Assembly: GCA_045121595.1 (NCBI GenBank)
Contig: JBGVGI010000090.1
Coordinates: 1 to 64,000 of the forward strand
Direction of reading: 5' to 3'
Length of the DNA: 64,000 nt
Origin: Fumia sp045121595
GTDB lineage: Bacteria > Bacillota > Clostridia > Oscillospirales > Ruminococcaceae
In this document: positions 48,551 to 58,512 of the stretch, piece by piece
Numbering within the stretch: the stretch's first letter is position 1
Layout of the letters: each line of letters begins with the position of its first letter
Translations under genes and position numbers: made by a program
Notes under the pieces: generated by a model
Database searches by the model: none
Told to the model about the DNA's origin: nothing
The model's input: the letters and a program-made list of their open reading frames with translations, nothing else

Positions 48551-49105
48551 ATGAGAGAAACACTTAAAAAATACGATGAAAAGATGAATAAATCCGTTGA
48601 GGCACTCGGTAAAGAACTTGCTGCAATCCGTGCAGGTCGCGCTAATCCCGGTGTTCTTGATAAAATTCAGGTGGATTACTACGGAGTACCTACTCCCATC
48701 AACCAGATGGCAGCTGTTTCCGTGCCTGATGCACGTACACTTATGATTCAGCCATGGGATGCTTCCACTTTGAAAGCTATTGAAAAAGCAATAAATGAAT
48801 CCGATATCGGAATCAACCCCAACAATGACGGTAAAGCTATAAGGCTCAGCTTCCCTCCGCTCACAGAGGAACGCAGAAAAGATTTGGCTAAAGAAATCCG
48901 CAAATACGGTGAAGATGCAAAGGTTGCAGTTCGTAACAGTCGCCGTGATGCTATTGATAAAATCAAAGCAATGCTCAAAGCTAAAGAAATCACCGAAGAT
49001 GACGTAAAAGACGGTGAAAAGGATGCACAGAAGTCCACAGACAAATACTGTGAAGAAATTGACAAAATGATTTCTGCTAAAGAAAAAGAGATCATGGAGC
49101 TTTAA
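48551..49105 (+). CDS. frr: Ribosome recycling factor
   Basis: A 184-residue RRF that with EF-G splits post-termination ribosomes. The pattern ELAAIRAGRANPGVLDKIQVDYYG (about 23-46) and LTEERRKDLAKEIRKYGEDAKVAVRNSRRDA (about 115-140) is typical. It lies 16 bases after pyrH and one base before uppS, the standard order. Confidence 0.97.
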   Translation: MRETLKKYDEKMNKSVEALGKELAAIRAGRANPGVLDKIQVDYYGVPTPINQMAAVSVPDARTLMIQPWDASTLKAIEKAINESDIGINPNNDGKAIRLSFPPLTEERRKDLAKEIRKYGEDAKVAVRNSRRDAIDKIKAMLKAKEITEDDVKDGEKDAQKSTDKYCEEIDKMISAKEKEIMEL

Positions 49106-49106
49106 T

Positions 49107-49817
49107 ATGTCTGAAAATATGAATTTACCTTCTCATATAGGCGTTATTATGGATGGTAACGGCAGGTGGGCAAAAAAACGCGGACTTCCGCGTAAATTCG
49201 GACATCGTACAGGTGCTGAAACCTTCCGTACTATTGCAAGATACGCTAATAAAATTGGCATACCCTATATGACGATGTATGTATTTTCTACCGAAAACTG
49301 GGTACGCCCAAAAGACGAAATTGACGGTATTTTAAAGATTTTACGTAACTATCTCGATGAGATGGATGCATATATCAAGGAAAATATCAAGGTTCGTTTT
49401 TTAGGCGACCTTTCGGTTTTTGACGAAGATATTCAAAGTAAAATGAAAAGGGCAGAGGAGACAAGCAAAAACGCTACGGGGCTTTGTCTTAACCTTGCTA
49501 TCAACTACGGCGGACGTAACGAAATCACAAACGCTGCACGAAATCTTGCAAAGATGGTAGCAGATGGCAAAATTACCCCCGAGGATATCAACGAAGAGAT
49601 GTTAAGTAAATCACTTTACACCGAAGATATGCCTGACGTTGACCTTATTATCCGTCCAAGTGGGGAATACAGACTCTCAAACTTTTTAATCTGGCAGTCT
49701 GCTTATGCTGAATACGTTTTTATGGATAATATTCTCTGGCCTGACTTTAAACCTGCCGATCTGGATGCGGCAATCGAAGAATACAACAGAAGAAACCGAC
49801 GTTTCGGTGGAGTATAA
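49107..49817 (+). CDS. uppS: Undecaprenyl diphosphate synthase
   Basis: A 236-residue cis-prenyltransferase that lengthens farnesyl diphosphate to the C55 wall-lipid carrier. IGVIMDGNGRWAKKRG (about 11-26) carries the catalytic aspartate, and LSNFLIWQSAYAEYVF and the RPSGEYRLSNF arginines bind isopentenyl diphosphate. cdsA begins one base after its stop codon. Confidence 0.96.
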   Translation: MSENMNLPSHIGVIMDGNGRWAKKRGLPRKFGHRTGAETFRTIARYANKIGIPYMTMYVFSTENWVRPKDEIDGILKILRNYLDEMDAYIKENIKVRFLGDLSVFDEDIQSKMKRAEETSKNATGLCLNLAINYGGRNEITNAARNLAKMVADGKITPEDINEEMLSKSLYTEDMPDVDLIIRPSGEYRLSNFLIWQSAYAEYVFMDNILWPDFKPADLDAAIEEYNRRNRRFGGV

Positions 49818-49818
49818 T

Positions 49819-50646
49819 ATGAAACAACGTATTATTACCGGGGCTTTAGCTCTTATTGTATTGGTTGCGGCGCTTTTTTGCTACAATACAATTATTTTCA
49901 ATATCTTTATCTCTTTAATCGGTTCGATTGCAGTGTATGAGCTTTTGCACAGTACTTCTCTTGTTAAAAACAAGATTTTGCTTGTGTCTTCATTTGTTTA
50001 CGCACTTATCGTTCCGTTTTTTGAGGTAGTTGAAAACAGATATCTTTCTATTTACATAACCGTTTTGTTTATAGCAGTTTTGTTCGGTGCGCTTCTTTGT
50101 TGTCACGATACTGTAAAATTTGAAGAAGTTGCGGTTTCTTTTTTCTTTTCACTGGCAGTTCCCGTAGCTTTTTCTATGACGGTTTTACTGCGTGATTATA
50201 AAGTTCACGGAATATTCTATACCGTACTTATCTGTGCAGCTGCATGGCTTACCGATACGGGTGCGTATTTTGTCGGATGTGCTTTCGGTAAACATAAACT
50301 CGCTCCCGTAATCAGTCCTAAGAAAACTGTCGAAGGGGCAGTAGGAGGACTCAGTTTTTCTGTTATTCTCTTTATTGTTTTATGTGTTGGTTACAAAGCA
50401 CTCGTAGAAAACAAAGGCATTGTAATTGAAATAAACTATTTATATGCCGTTATTACAGCGCTTGTCTGCTCTGCCGTAGGAATGGTAGGCGATCTGACAG
50501 CTTCTGTCATCAAACGACAGACAGGTATTAAAGACTATGGCAAAATTTTACCGGGTCACGGTGGTATAATGGACAGATTTGATTCATTTATCTTTGTGGC
50601 ACCGACACTTTATCTTTTAACAGGAATAATTCCCATAATAAAATAA
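49819..50646 (+). CDS. cdsA: Phosphatidate cytidylyltransferase
   Basis: A 275-residue integral membrane enzyme making CDP-diacylglycerol from phosphatidic acid and CTP. About eight hydrophobic segments are seen; the C-terminal signature KDYGKILPGHGGIMDRFDS and the SPKKTVEGAVGG motif are complete. Start at the ATG at 49819; a longer in-frame extension would overlap uppS widely and is rejected. Confidence 0.95.
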   Translation: MKQRIITGALALIVLVAALFCYNTIIFNIFISLIGSIAVYELLHSTSLVKNKILLVSSFVYALIVPFFEVVENRYLSIYITVLFIAVLFGALLCCHDTVKFEEVAVSFFFSLAVPVAFSMTVLLRDYKVHGIFYTVLICAAAWLTDTGAYFVGCAFGKHKLAPVISPKKTVEGAVGGLSFSVILFIVLCVGYKALVENKGIVIEINYLYAVITALVCSAVGMVGDLTASVIKRQTGIKDYGKILPGHGGIMDRFDSFIFVAPTLYLLTGIIPIIK

Positions 50647-50658
50647 CGGAGGCTTTTT

Positions 50659-51798
50659 ATGAAGAAGTTATCCATCTTAGGCTCAACGGGTTCTATTGGA
50701 ACTCAGGCACTTACGGTCTGTGAAGCAAATAACTTTACAGTAGTCAGTTTAGCCGCTAACCGCAATGAAAAGCTTTTAGAAGAACAGACGAGACGCTACA
50801 ACCCGAGCCTCGTCTGTATTTACGATGAAAGTTGTTACAAAAGCTTTAAGGACCGTGTTTGCGACCTTGATATAAAGGTTGTAACGGGTATTGAAGGTCT
50901 TTGTGAGGCGGCAAGCGTATCAGAGGCTGATACTGTTTTGAACGCAGTAAGCGGAATGATTGGTTTAAGACCCACACTTACTGCAATTGAATGCGGAAAA
51001 GATATAGCACTCGCCAACAAGGAAACCCTTGTAACGGGTGGCGAACTCGTTATGAGAAGGGCAAAAGAAAAAAACGTAAAGATTTTGCCCGTTGACAGTG
51101 AACATTCTGCAATTTTTCAGTCTTTAAACGGATATCACAACTGTAAAGTGAATAGAATATTATTAACGGCTTCAGGCGGACCTTTTTTCGGCAAAACAAA
51201 AGAGGAGTTAAAACATATCACCAAGGCTGATGCCTTAAAGCATCCCAACTGGGATATGGGAGCTAAGATTACTATCGACTCATCCACAATGATGAACAAA
51301 GGTCTTGAGCTTATCGAGGCTTACTGGCTTTTTGACGTTGAGCCTGAAAATATCGAAGTTGTGGTGCACAGAGAAAGTATTATTCATTCTCTTGTTGAAT
51401 ACGAGGATTTTTCTGTTATTGCACAGCTTGGTGTACCTGATATGAAAATTCCTATTCAGTATGCGTTAACGTATCCTGAAAGAACAGTATGTCCCACGAA
51501 ACAACTTAATTTATGGGACGTTAAGAACTTAACTTTCCATAAACCTGATGAGGATACCTTTACTGCACTCAAAGTAGCAAAAGAAGCTATAAGAAAAGGG
51601 AAGCTTTATCCTACTTTGATGAATTGTTGCAACGAGGCTGCAGTTGACCTTTTCTTAAAAGAAAAGATATCCTATCTTGATATTTTTGAGCTTAATGAAA
51701 AGTCGTTGTTACTCGACGGTGATAAGGAGATTACTATAGAGAATATTCTCGAAGCTGAAAAACTGGCGCGTGAATTCGTATATTCATCCATTTCTTAA
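50659..51798 (+). CDS. dxr: 1-deoxy-D-xylulose-5-phosphate reductoisomerase
   Basis: A 379-residue NADPH enzyme making MEP, the second step of the pathway begun by Dxs. N-terminal ILGSTGSIGTQAL binds NADPH; LANKETLVTGGELV, LPVDSEHSAIFQ and LTASGGPFFG hold metal and substrate residues; HPNWDMGAKITIDSSTMMNKGLE is the typical dimer-loop segment. GGAGG precedes the ATG. Confidence 0.97.
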   Translation: MKKLSILGSTGSIGTQALTVCEANNFTVVSLAANRNEKLLEEQTRRYNPSLVCIYDESCYKSFKDRVCDLDIKVVTGIEGLCEAASVSEADTVLNAVSGMIGLRPTLTAIECGKDIALANKETLVTGGELVMRRAKEKNVKILPVDSEHSAIFQSLNGYHNCKVNRILLTASGGPFFGKTKEELKHITKADALKHPNWDMGAKITIDSSTMMNKGLELIEAYWLFDVEPENIEVVVHRESIIHSLVEYEDFSVIAQLGVPDMKIPIQYALTYPERTVCPTKQLNLWDVKNLTFHKPDEDTFTALKVAKEAIRKGKLYPTLMNCCNEAAVDLFLKEKISYLDIFELNEKSLLLDGDKEITIENILEAEKLAREFVYSSIS

Positions 51799-51815
51799 GA
51801 AAGGACGCTTTTTGA

Positions 51816-52823
51816 ATGCAAACTTTTCTTAATATACTTTTAACGCTTATCATCTTTCTTGTGATTATTATAATTCACGAGTTCGGGCATTTTATTGCCG
51901 CAAAGATGTGTAACGTTAAGGTAAACGAGTTTTCAATAGGTATGGGTCCTCAGATTTTCAGAAAACGTGGTAAGGAAACTCTTTACTCGGTAAGAGCATT
52001 TCCGATTGGCGGTTTTGTGAGTATGGAAGGGGAGGATTCCGCTTCCGATGACCCCAGAGCATTTCGTAACCAGAACGTTTTAAAACGCATTTTTATCATT
52101 GTTGCAGGGGCTTTTATGAACCTTGTACTCGGGTTTCTTGTAATTACTCTGCTTACTGTTACAACTGATAAACTCGCAAGTAATACAGTGTCTACCGTCA
52201 AGGAAAACTCTCTTATTTCACAAAGCGGTATCAGACCTGACGATACCATTTTAAAAGTAAACGACAGACGTATTTTTATTGCAACTGATATAAGTTACGA
52301 GTTTGCACATGATGCTGACCGCGACGTTTCAATGGTAATAAGAAGAAACGGTGAAAAAATAACTCTTGATGCTGTTAAGTTTGACCCGTCACAAGGTATA
52401 GGATTTACTGTAAAACCTATTAAAAAAACCTTTTCAAACGTTATTATTTATTCTTTAAGGCATACTGCTTGTATCGGTAGACTTATCTGGGTATCAATTA
52501 TAGATTTAGTCACGGGCAAAGCGTCGGTAAATGATTTATCGGGTCCCGTCGGTATGACTCAGGTTGTTGGGGATGCCGCTAAAATAGGGCTTCCGAATCT
52601 TACACTGTTACTCGCTTTTATAACGATAAACGTCGGTATTTTCAATATTCTGCCCGTTCCTGCACTTGACGGCGGAAGGCTTTTATTTTTGATAATAGAA
52701 GCAATAAGGAGAAAACCTGTAAAACCCGAACATGAAGGGTATATCCATTTTATAGGCTTTGCGCTTGTGATTCTTCTGATGATTTTTGTGACGTTTAACG
52801 ATATTTTAAAACTTATAAAATAA
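51816..52823 (+). CDS. rseP: Intramembrane site-2 metalloprotease RseP/RasP
   Basis: A 335-residue membrane zinc protease. HEFGHFIAAK (about 22-31) is the HExxH motif in the first helix; a single PDZ domain spans about 110-185; NILPVPALDGGRLLF (about 275) carries the third ligand aspartate. Homologues cleave anti-sigma factors and leftover signal peptides. A terminator follows directly. Confidence 0.95.
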   Translation: MQTFLNILLTLIIFLVIIIIHEFGHFIAAKMCNVKVNEFSIGMGPQIFRKRGKETLYSVRAFPIGGFVSMEGEDSASDDPRAFRNQNVLKRIFIIVAGAFMNLVLGFLVITLLTVTTDKLASNTVSTVKENSLISQSGIRPDDTILKVNDRRIFIATDISYEFAHDADRDVSMVIRRNGEKITLDAVKFDPSQGIGFTVKPIKKTFSNVIIYSLRHTACIGRLIWVSIIDLVTGKASVNDLSGPVGMTQVVGDAAKIGLPNLTLLLAFITINVGIFNILPVPALDGGRLLFLIIEAIRRKPVKPEHEGYIHFIGFALVILLMIFVTFNDILKLIK

Positions 52824-52849
52824 CCGCCTTTTTAGACGGTTATTTTTTT
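52819..52849 (+). terminator. Terminator of the pyrH-rseP unit
   Basis: AATAACCG-CCTTTTTAGA-CGGTTATT followed by a T-run, overlapping the rseP stop codon. Confidence 0.75.
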
Positions 52850-52983
52850 ATGTACCATAAAAAGGATATCAGATTTGTTAAAATAATTTATGTGAAAAAT
52901 ATTTTAAAAAAGGGGTGAAAAATTCAATAAAGTATGGTATAATTATTTTATATGCGAAAATTTATTGGAAGCGGTGATTTTTA

Positions 52984-54021
52984 ATGAGAAAAGTAACTCC
53001 CGTAAAGCTTAAAAATTTAACTTTCGGTGACGGAAATATCTACATTCAGTCGATGCTCAACACAAAGAGTACAGACGTTGAAGCAAGTGTTTTACAGGCA
53101 AAAGCCTTAGAGAATGCAGGATGCCAGATTGTAAGGGCAGCTATCCCCGATAAGGATGCATTAAAGCTTATTCCTGCTATCAAAGAAAAGGTAAATATTC
53201 CGCTTGTTGCAGATATTCATTTTGATTACCGTCTTGCTCTTGAATCGGTGGCTATGGGGATTGATAAAATCCGCTTAAATCCAGGTAACATCGGTGACGA
53301 CAGCAGAGTAAAGGAAGTTGCACTTGCCTGTAAGAGGGCAGGAGTGCCTATCCGTATTGGTGTAAACTCAGGCTCTGTTGAAAAGAGTATTCTTGCAAAA
53401 TACGGTGCTCCCACTGCCAAAGCACTCGTTGAAAGCGGACTTTACCACGCAAGACTTTTAGAAAAATTTGATTTTAACGATATCGTAATCTCTATTAAAT
53501 CTTCAAACGTTAAGACAATGGTTGAGGCCTACAGAATTTTAGCCCAAAAATGCAGTTACCCTTTGCATCTTGGAGTTACTGAAGCAGGTACTGAAAGAAT
53601 GGGCCTTATCAAGTCCTCAGTCGGTATCGGAAGCCTTTTGCTTGACGGAATAGGGGACACGATAAGAGTTTCCCTTACAGCAGACCCTGTAAGGGAGATA
53701 GCTGCTGCCCGTGATATCTTAAAGAGTATCGGGCTTGTAAAAGCACCTGAAATTGTTTCTTGTCCTACCTGTGGAAGAACAAGAATTGACCTTATTTCTC
53801 TTGCAAATCAGGTTGAAGAAAAGCTTCAGGGGTTTGATAAGCCTATAAAGGTTGCCGTTATGGGATGCGTAGTAAACGGCCCAGGGGAAGCCAAAGAAGC
53901 CGATATCGGTATTGCCGGTGGGGATAACTGTGGCGTTATCTTCAAAAAGGGTGAAATTTTAAGAAAAGTACCTGAAAATGAAATTTTAGACGAACTTATG
54001 AAAGAAATAGAAAAACTTTAA
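52984..54021 (+). CDS. ispG: 4-hydroxy-3-methylbut-2-en-1-yl diphosphate synthase
   Basis: A 345-residue iron-sulfur enzyme, the penultimate step of the MEP pathway. The [4Fe-4S] cysteines are in SCPTCGRT (about 260-264) and GCVVNGPGEAKEADIG (about 298), and the N-terminal TIM barrel has VADIHFDYRLA and RLNPGNIGD. TATAAT at 52939-52944 may be its -10 element, though no clear -35 is seen. It occupies the place between rseP and polC where Bacillus has proS. Confidence 0.96.
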   Translation: MRKVTPVKLKNLTFGDGNIYIQSMLNTKSTDVEASVLQAKALENAGCQIVRAAIPDKDALKLIPAIKEKVNIPLVADIHFDYRLALESVAMGIDKIRLNPGNIGDDSRVKEVALACKRAGVPIRIGVNSGSVEKSILAKYGAPTAKALVESGLYHARLLEKFDFNDIVISIKSSNVKTMVEAYRILAQKCSYPLHLGVTEAGTERMGLIKSSVGIGSLLLDGIGDTIRVSLTADPVREIAAARDILKSIGLVKAPEIVSCPTCGRTRIDLISLANQVEEKLQGFDKPIKVAVMGCVVNGPGEAKEADIGIAGGDNCGVIFKKGEILRKVPENEILDELMKEIEKL

Positions 54022-54034
54022 AGGAGTAAATAAC

Positions 54035-57000
54035 GTGCCTGAAAGAAAACTTACAGCCATTTTCGGCGAATATATAAAAGAGCCGTTACTGAGTATTTTT
54101 AAAGACTGCGAAGTTTTAAGAATAAATATCAATGCTGAGGAACGTAAAATTGTTGCTGAAGTAAAAAGTATTACGGTTTTAAAGCCTGAAGATATTTGGG
54201 AATGTCAGCGTATGATTGCTGAAAATGCAGGGATTAACGAAGTAAAGCTTATTTTGAAATATACTCCCGATACGTTAAACGACAACTGCTTTGACTCACT
54301 TGTTACAGAGCTTAAAAGCGTTTGTGCAATAGTAAACGGATTTTTCGAGGGAGCTACTGCTTCCTTTGATGAAGATGTGTTACATATCTCTCTTAAAAAC
54401 GGTGGAAAATCTATGCTTTTAAGAGGGGGAGCTGATAAACAGCTTGAAAAGATAGTTTTTGAACATTTTTCAAAAGCTATAAAGGTTCAGTTTGAAGGGG
54501 TAGAGGAGATTAACCCTGCTGATATTCCTGAACCTCCCGTAATGCGTGTCAAGGAACTGCCTCCACCTCCCAAAGCACCCGTAAATGACCGACCTTTCTT
54601 TGTCGGAAACGGTGGCGGTTTTAAACGCAATACCGCCGTTAAAGACGAACCTACAGAGGTTACCATTGATTTTACAGGTATGCAGTTTTCAAACGAAGGG
54701 GCAATGCTTTTAAAGGGTAAAAAGATTACCGATAAACCTATTGCCCTGAGGGAAGTTAACCCGATGAGCGGAACTGTTACGGTATGGGGGGATATCTTTG
54801 CTACCGACAGCCGTGTCACACGTGATGGTACCAAGGTTATTTTAACTTATAACTTTACCGACTACACTTCCTCTAATACTATGAAAATCATTGACGACGT
54901 CAAAAAACAGGAAAAGTACGATTGCCTTAAAAAAGGTGCTACAATTCTTATTAAAGGTGACGTTGTAGACGATAAATACGATAAGGAAATTTCTATAAAG
55001 CCTTACGATATTATGACAGTTAAAAAGGTCGAAAAGAAAGACGATGCCGAAATCAAACGTGTTGAACTTCACTGTCATACAAAAATGTCAATGATGGACG
55101 GCGTTGCCGAAGCTTCCGATATCATTAAGACGGCATATAAATGGGGACATAAGGCAATTGCTATCACCGACCACGGCGTTGTTCAGGCTTTCCCTGAAGC
55201 TATGAAATGCGTTGACGGAATAAGAAAAGACGGCGGAGATTTTAAGATAATTTACGGCGTTGAAGATTATTTTGTAAACGACTGCATTACCGCCGTTAAC
55301 GGAAATGGTGACGAAAGTTTTGACGGGGAATTTATAGTTTTTGACGTTGAAACAACGGGTCTTTCTGCTAAAAATGACAGACTCACTGAAATCGGTGCGG
55401 TGCTCATTAAAAACGGTGAAATCGTTGAACGTTTCAATACCTTTGTAAATCCCGAACGTCCTATTCCGCCTAAAATCTCGGAGCTTACCTCGATTACAGA
55501 CGATATGGTAAAGGATGCACCTCTTGACTCTGAAGCTTTGAAATCATTTATAGAGTTTGCAGGTACAAGACCCCTTATTGCTCATAACGCGTCCTTTGAT
55601 ATGGGCTTTATGAAGGCGTGTGCAGAGCGTTACGGAATAGAATTCAAATACACTTCTATTGATACTTTAGTCCTTTCAAGAAGTCTTTATCCCGAGCTTT
55701 CAAAGCATAAGCTTGATATTATTGCAAAGCATCTTGAACTGCCTGAATTTAACCACCACAGAGCCTGTGATGACGCTGAGATACTCGCACATATCTTTAT
55801 AAAAATGCTTGAAAAGCTTAAAGCGGATAGCGACATTGACAGTATTTCAAAAATTAATACTTCAATAGCAGGTAACGACCCGAAACAGCTTAAAAGCTAC
55901 CACCAGATTATCTTAGTCAAGAACAGAGAAGGGCTTAAAAACCTTTATAAGCTCGTTTCTTTTGCTCACGTCAAATATTTCCACCGCCATCCCCGTACAC
56001 CTAAATCCGAGATTATGAAGCACCGTGAGGGACTTTTAATCGGAAGTGCGTGTGAGGCAGGTGAGCTTTTCCATGCAATTGTTGACGGAAAAAGCTTTGA
56101 TGAGCTTTGTGAAATTGCATCATTTTATGATTATCTTGAAATTCAACCTATCGGCAACAACGAATTTATGCTTGCAAGTGGTCAGGCAACAGACCGTAGT
56201 CAGCTTGAGGAATTCAACAAAACCATTGTTGCTATCGGTGAAAAGCTTGGAAAACCCGTTGTAGCTACGGGTGACGTTCATTTCTTAAAGCCTGAGGACT
56301 CAATTTTCAGGGCAGTGCTTATGGCAGGTATGGGCTTTAAGGATGCCGACCAACAAGCTCCTTTGTATCTTCGTACTACCGACGAAATGCTCAAGGAATT
56401 TGAGTATCTCGGTGAAAAGAAAGCTTATGAAGTTGTCGTTGAAAACCCGAATAAAATTGCCGATATGATAGACCCTGACGTCCGTCCCATTCCGAAAGGA
56501 ACTTTCCCTCCAAATATCGAGGGAGCAGACGATGAACTAAGACAGATTACCTGGGCAAGAGCCGAAAAGATGTACGGCAAAAATATGCCTGATATCGTTA
56601 AAAATCGCTTACAGCGTGAGCTTGATTCTATTATCAACCACGGATTTGCAGTACTTTATATGATTGCACAAAAGCTCGTGCATTACTCCGAAGAACACGG
56701 ATATTTAGTAGGCTCACGAGGTTCGGTAGGCTCATCGTTCGTGGCTACGATGGCAGGTATTTCGGAAGTAAATCCACTTGCACCTCATTACGTTTGTCCC
56801 GAATGTCAGTGGAGTGAATTCTTCACAAAAGGGGAGTACGGCTCAGGTTTTGACCTGCCCGAAAAGAACTGTCCTGAGTGTGGTGCGAAGCTTATTCAGG
56901 ACGGACACGATATCCCGTTTGAAACTTTCCTTGGTTTTGACGGCGATAAAGAGCCTGATATCGACCTTAATTTCTCGGGTGAATACCAGAGTTACGTGCA

Positions 57001-58378
57001 TAAATACACCGAAGAACTTTTCGGCTCCGACCACGTATTTAAAGCGGGTACAATCTCGACCGTTGCAGAAAAAACTGCCTTTGGTTTCGTACTTAAGTAT
57101 CTTGAAGAACGTGGAAAGGTCATCCACAAATCGGAAGAACTCCGTCTTGCAAAGGGATGTGAGGGTGTTAAACGTACCACGGGTCAGCACCCGGGCGGTA
57201 TGGTAGTTATTCCTTCCGATTACGAGGTTTACGATTTCTGTCCCATTCAGCATCCTGCTGATAAATCGGACTCTGATATCCTTACCACTCATTTCGACTT
57301 CCATTCACTTCACGATACCATCTTAAAGCTTGACGAACTCGGACACGATGTTCCGACCCTGTATAAGCATATCGAGGATATGACAGGGGTCAAAGTTATG
57401 AACGTTTCAATGAGTGACAAGAAGGTTATTTCACTCTTTACTTCAACTGAAGCTCTCGGAGTTACTCCTGATGAAATCTTCAGTAATACCGGTACTTTGT
57501 CACTTCCTGAAATGGGTACGCCTTTCGTAAGGGGAATGCTTGAAGAAGCTCAACCCAAAACCTTTGCCGACCTTTTGCAGATTTCAGGACTTTCCCACGG
57601 TACCGACGTATGGCTCGGTAACGCAAAAGACCTTATTGACCAGAAAATCTGCACAATTTCCGAAGTTATCGGTACCCGTGACAGCATTATGACTTATCTT
57701 TTGCATAAGGGTCTTGAACCTAAACTTGCATTTAAGATTATGGAAATTACCAGAAAAGGTAATGCGGCGAAGCTTCTCACTGAGGAAATCGTTCAGGATA
57801 TGCTTGACCACGACGTTCCGCAGTGGTACGTTGACAGTTGCTTTAAAATCAAGTATATGTTCCCGAAAGCCCATGCGGCGGCTTACGTTATTGCCGCTAT
57901 AAGACTCGGTTGGTACAAGGTTTATTATCCTCTTGAATACTATGCAGCATTCTTTACGGTACGTGGCGGTGACCTTGAGGCCGAAACTGCCGTTGCAGGT
58001 AAGGCGGCTTGTCGCGCAAGACTTACTCAGCTTCGTGATATGGAGCGTTCTGTTAAAGAAGAAGACGTTTACAACACACTTATGATTATTAACGAAATGC
58101 TTTGCAGAGGATATGAATTCTTGCCCGTTGATTTGTTTAAATCCCACGCTACCAAATATATTATTGAAGACGGTAAAATCCGTCTGCCGTTTACAGCGCT
58201 TAAAGGTCTTGGTGAAGCGGCGGCAAGAGGATTGCAGGAAGCAGGGGAGCAGGGTGCTTACATCTCTGTTGACGAAGTGCAGACCCGTTCAGGCGTTTCA
58301 AAATCGGTAATCGAAATGCTTGAGGAGGCAGGAGCACTCGAAGGACTTCCGAAAACAAGCCAGATGACCTTCTTTTAA
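54035..58378 (+). CDS. polC: DNA polymerase III alpha subunit, PolC type
   Basis: A 1447-residue replicative polymerase with built-in proofreading, the Gram-positive form. Order: N-terminal domain (about 1-200), OB fold (about 215-335), PHP domain (from about 345, HCHTKMSMMDGVAE) interrupted by the DEDDh exonuclease (FDVETTGL at about 433, HNASFDMG and HRACDDA), a zinc-binding module (CPECQ and CPECG, about 919-950), and the catalytic palm with PDIDLNFSGEYQ (about 973). It starts at GTG with AAAGGAG upstream and lies 13 bases after ispG. The length is typical. Confidence 0.97.
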   Translation: MPERKLTAIFGEYIKEPLLSIFKDCEVLRININAEERKIVAEVKSITVLKPEDIWECQRMIAENAGINEVKLILKYTPDTLNDNCFDSLVTELKSVCAIVNGFFEGATASFDEDVLHISLKNGGKSMLLRGGADKQLEKIVFEHFSKAIKVQFEGVEEINPADIPEPPVMRVKELPPPPKAPVNDRPFFVGNGGGFKRNTAVKDEPTEVTIDFTGMQFSNEGAMLLKGKKITDKPIALREVNPMSGTVTVWGDIFATDSRVTRDGTKVILTYNFTDYTSSNTMKIIDDVKKQEKYDCLKKGATILIKGDVVDDKYDKEISIKPYDIMTVKKVEKKDDAEIKRVELHCHTKMSMMDGVAEASDIIKTAYKWGHKAIAITDHGVVQAFPEAMKCVDGIRKDGGDFKIIYGVEDYFVNDCITAVNGNGDESFDGEFIVFDVETTGLSAKNDRLTEIGAVLIKNGEIVERFNTFVNPERPIPPKISELTSITDDMVKDAPLDSEALKSFIEFAGTRPLIAHNASFDMGFMKACAERYGIEFKYTSIDTLVLSRSLYPELSKHKLDIIAKHLELPEFNHHRACDDAEILAHIFIKMLEKLKADSDIDSISKINTSIAGNDPKQLKSYHQIILVKNREGLKNLYKLVSFAHVKYFHRHPRTPKSEIMKHREGLLIGSACEAGELFHAIVDGKSFDELCEIASFYDYLEIQPIGNNEFMLASGQATDRSQLEEFNKTIVAIGEKLGKPVVATGDVHFLKPEDSIFRAVLMAGMGFKDADQQAPLYLRTTDEMLKEFEYLGEKKAYEVVVENPNKIADMIDPDVRPIPKGTFPPNIEGADDELRQITWARAEKMYGKNMPDIVKNRLQRELDSIINHGFAVLYMIAQKLVHYSEEHGYLVGSRGSVGSSFVATMAGISEVNPLAPHYVCPECQWSEFFTKGEYGSGFDLPEKNCPECGAKLIQDGHDIPFETFLGFDGDKEPDIDLNFSGEYQSYVHKYTEELFGSDHVFKAGTISTVAEKTAFGFVLKYLEERGKVIHKSEELRLAKGCEGVKRTTGQHPGGMVVIPSDYEVYDFCPIQHPADKSDSDILTTHFDFHSLHDTILKLDELGHDVPTLYKHIEDMTGVKVMNVSMSDKKVISLFTSTEALGVTPDEIFSNTGTLSLPEMGTPFVRGMLEEAQPKTFADLLQISGLSHGTDVWLGNAKDLIDQKICTISEVIGTRDSIMTYLLHKGLEPKLAFKIMEITRKGNAAKLLTEEIVQDMLDHDVPQWYVDSCFKIKYMFPKAHAAAYVIAAIRLGWYKVYYPLEYYAAFFTVRGGDLEAETAVAGKAACRARLTQLRDMERSVKEEDVYNTLMIINEMLCRGYEFLPVDLFKSHATKYIIEDGKIRLPFTALKGLGEAAARGLQEAGEQGAYISVDEVQTRSGVSKSVIEMLEEAGALEGLPKTSQMTFF

Positions 58379-58450
58379 TGACAAACTGACCAAAGGGTAG
58401 CTATTATCACTATACTTTGTTGTAATTCTTTATGAATTTTGCTAAAAACA

Positions 58451-58479
58451 TTGACAATTGTACTTTATTGTGTTACTAT
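58451..58479 (+). promoter_or_regulatory. Promoter of the histidine operon
   Basis: Perfect TTGACA (58451-58456) and TACTAT (58474-58479) with 17-base spacing, 33 bases before hisZ. No T-box or leader peptide of histidine codons is visible between it and hisZ. Confidence 0.75.
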
Positions 58480-58512
58480 GTTAGCATACTAAAGTGAAAG
58501 GGCTAAATAATT

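Noticed and set aside
52916..52983. A full sigma-A promoter for ispG
   Set aside because: A good TATAAT exists at 52939-52944, but no -35 with acceptable match lies 16-18 bases upstream.
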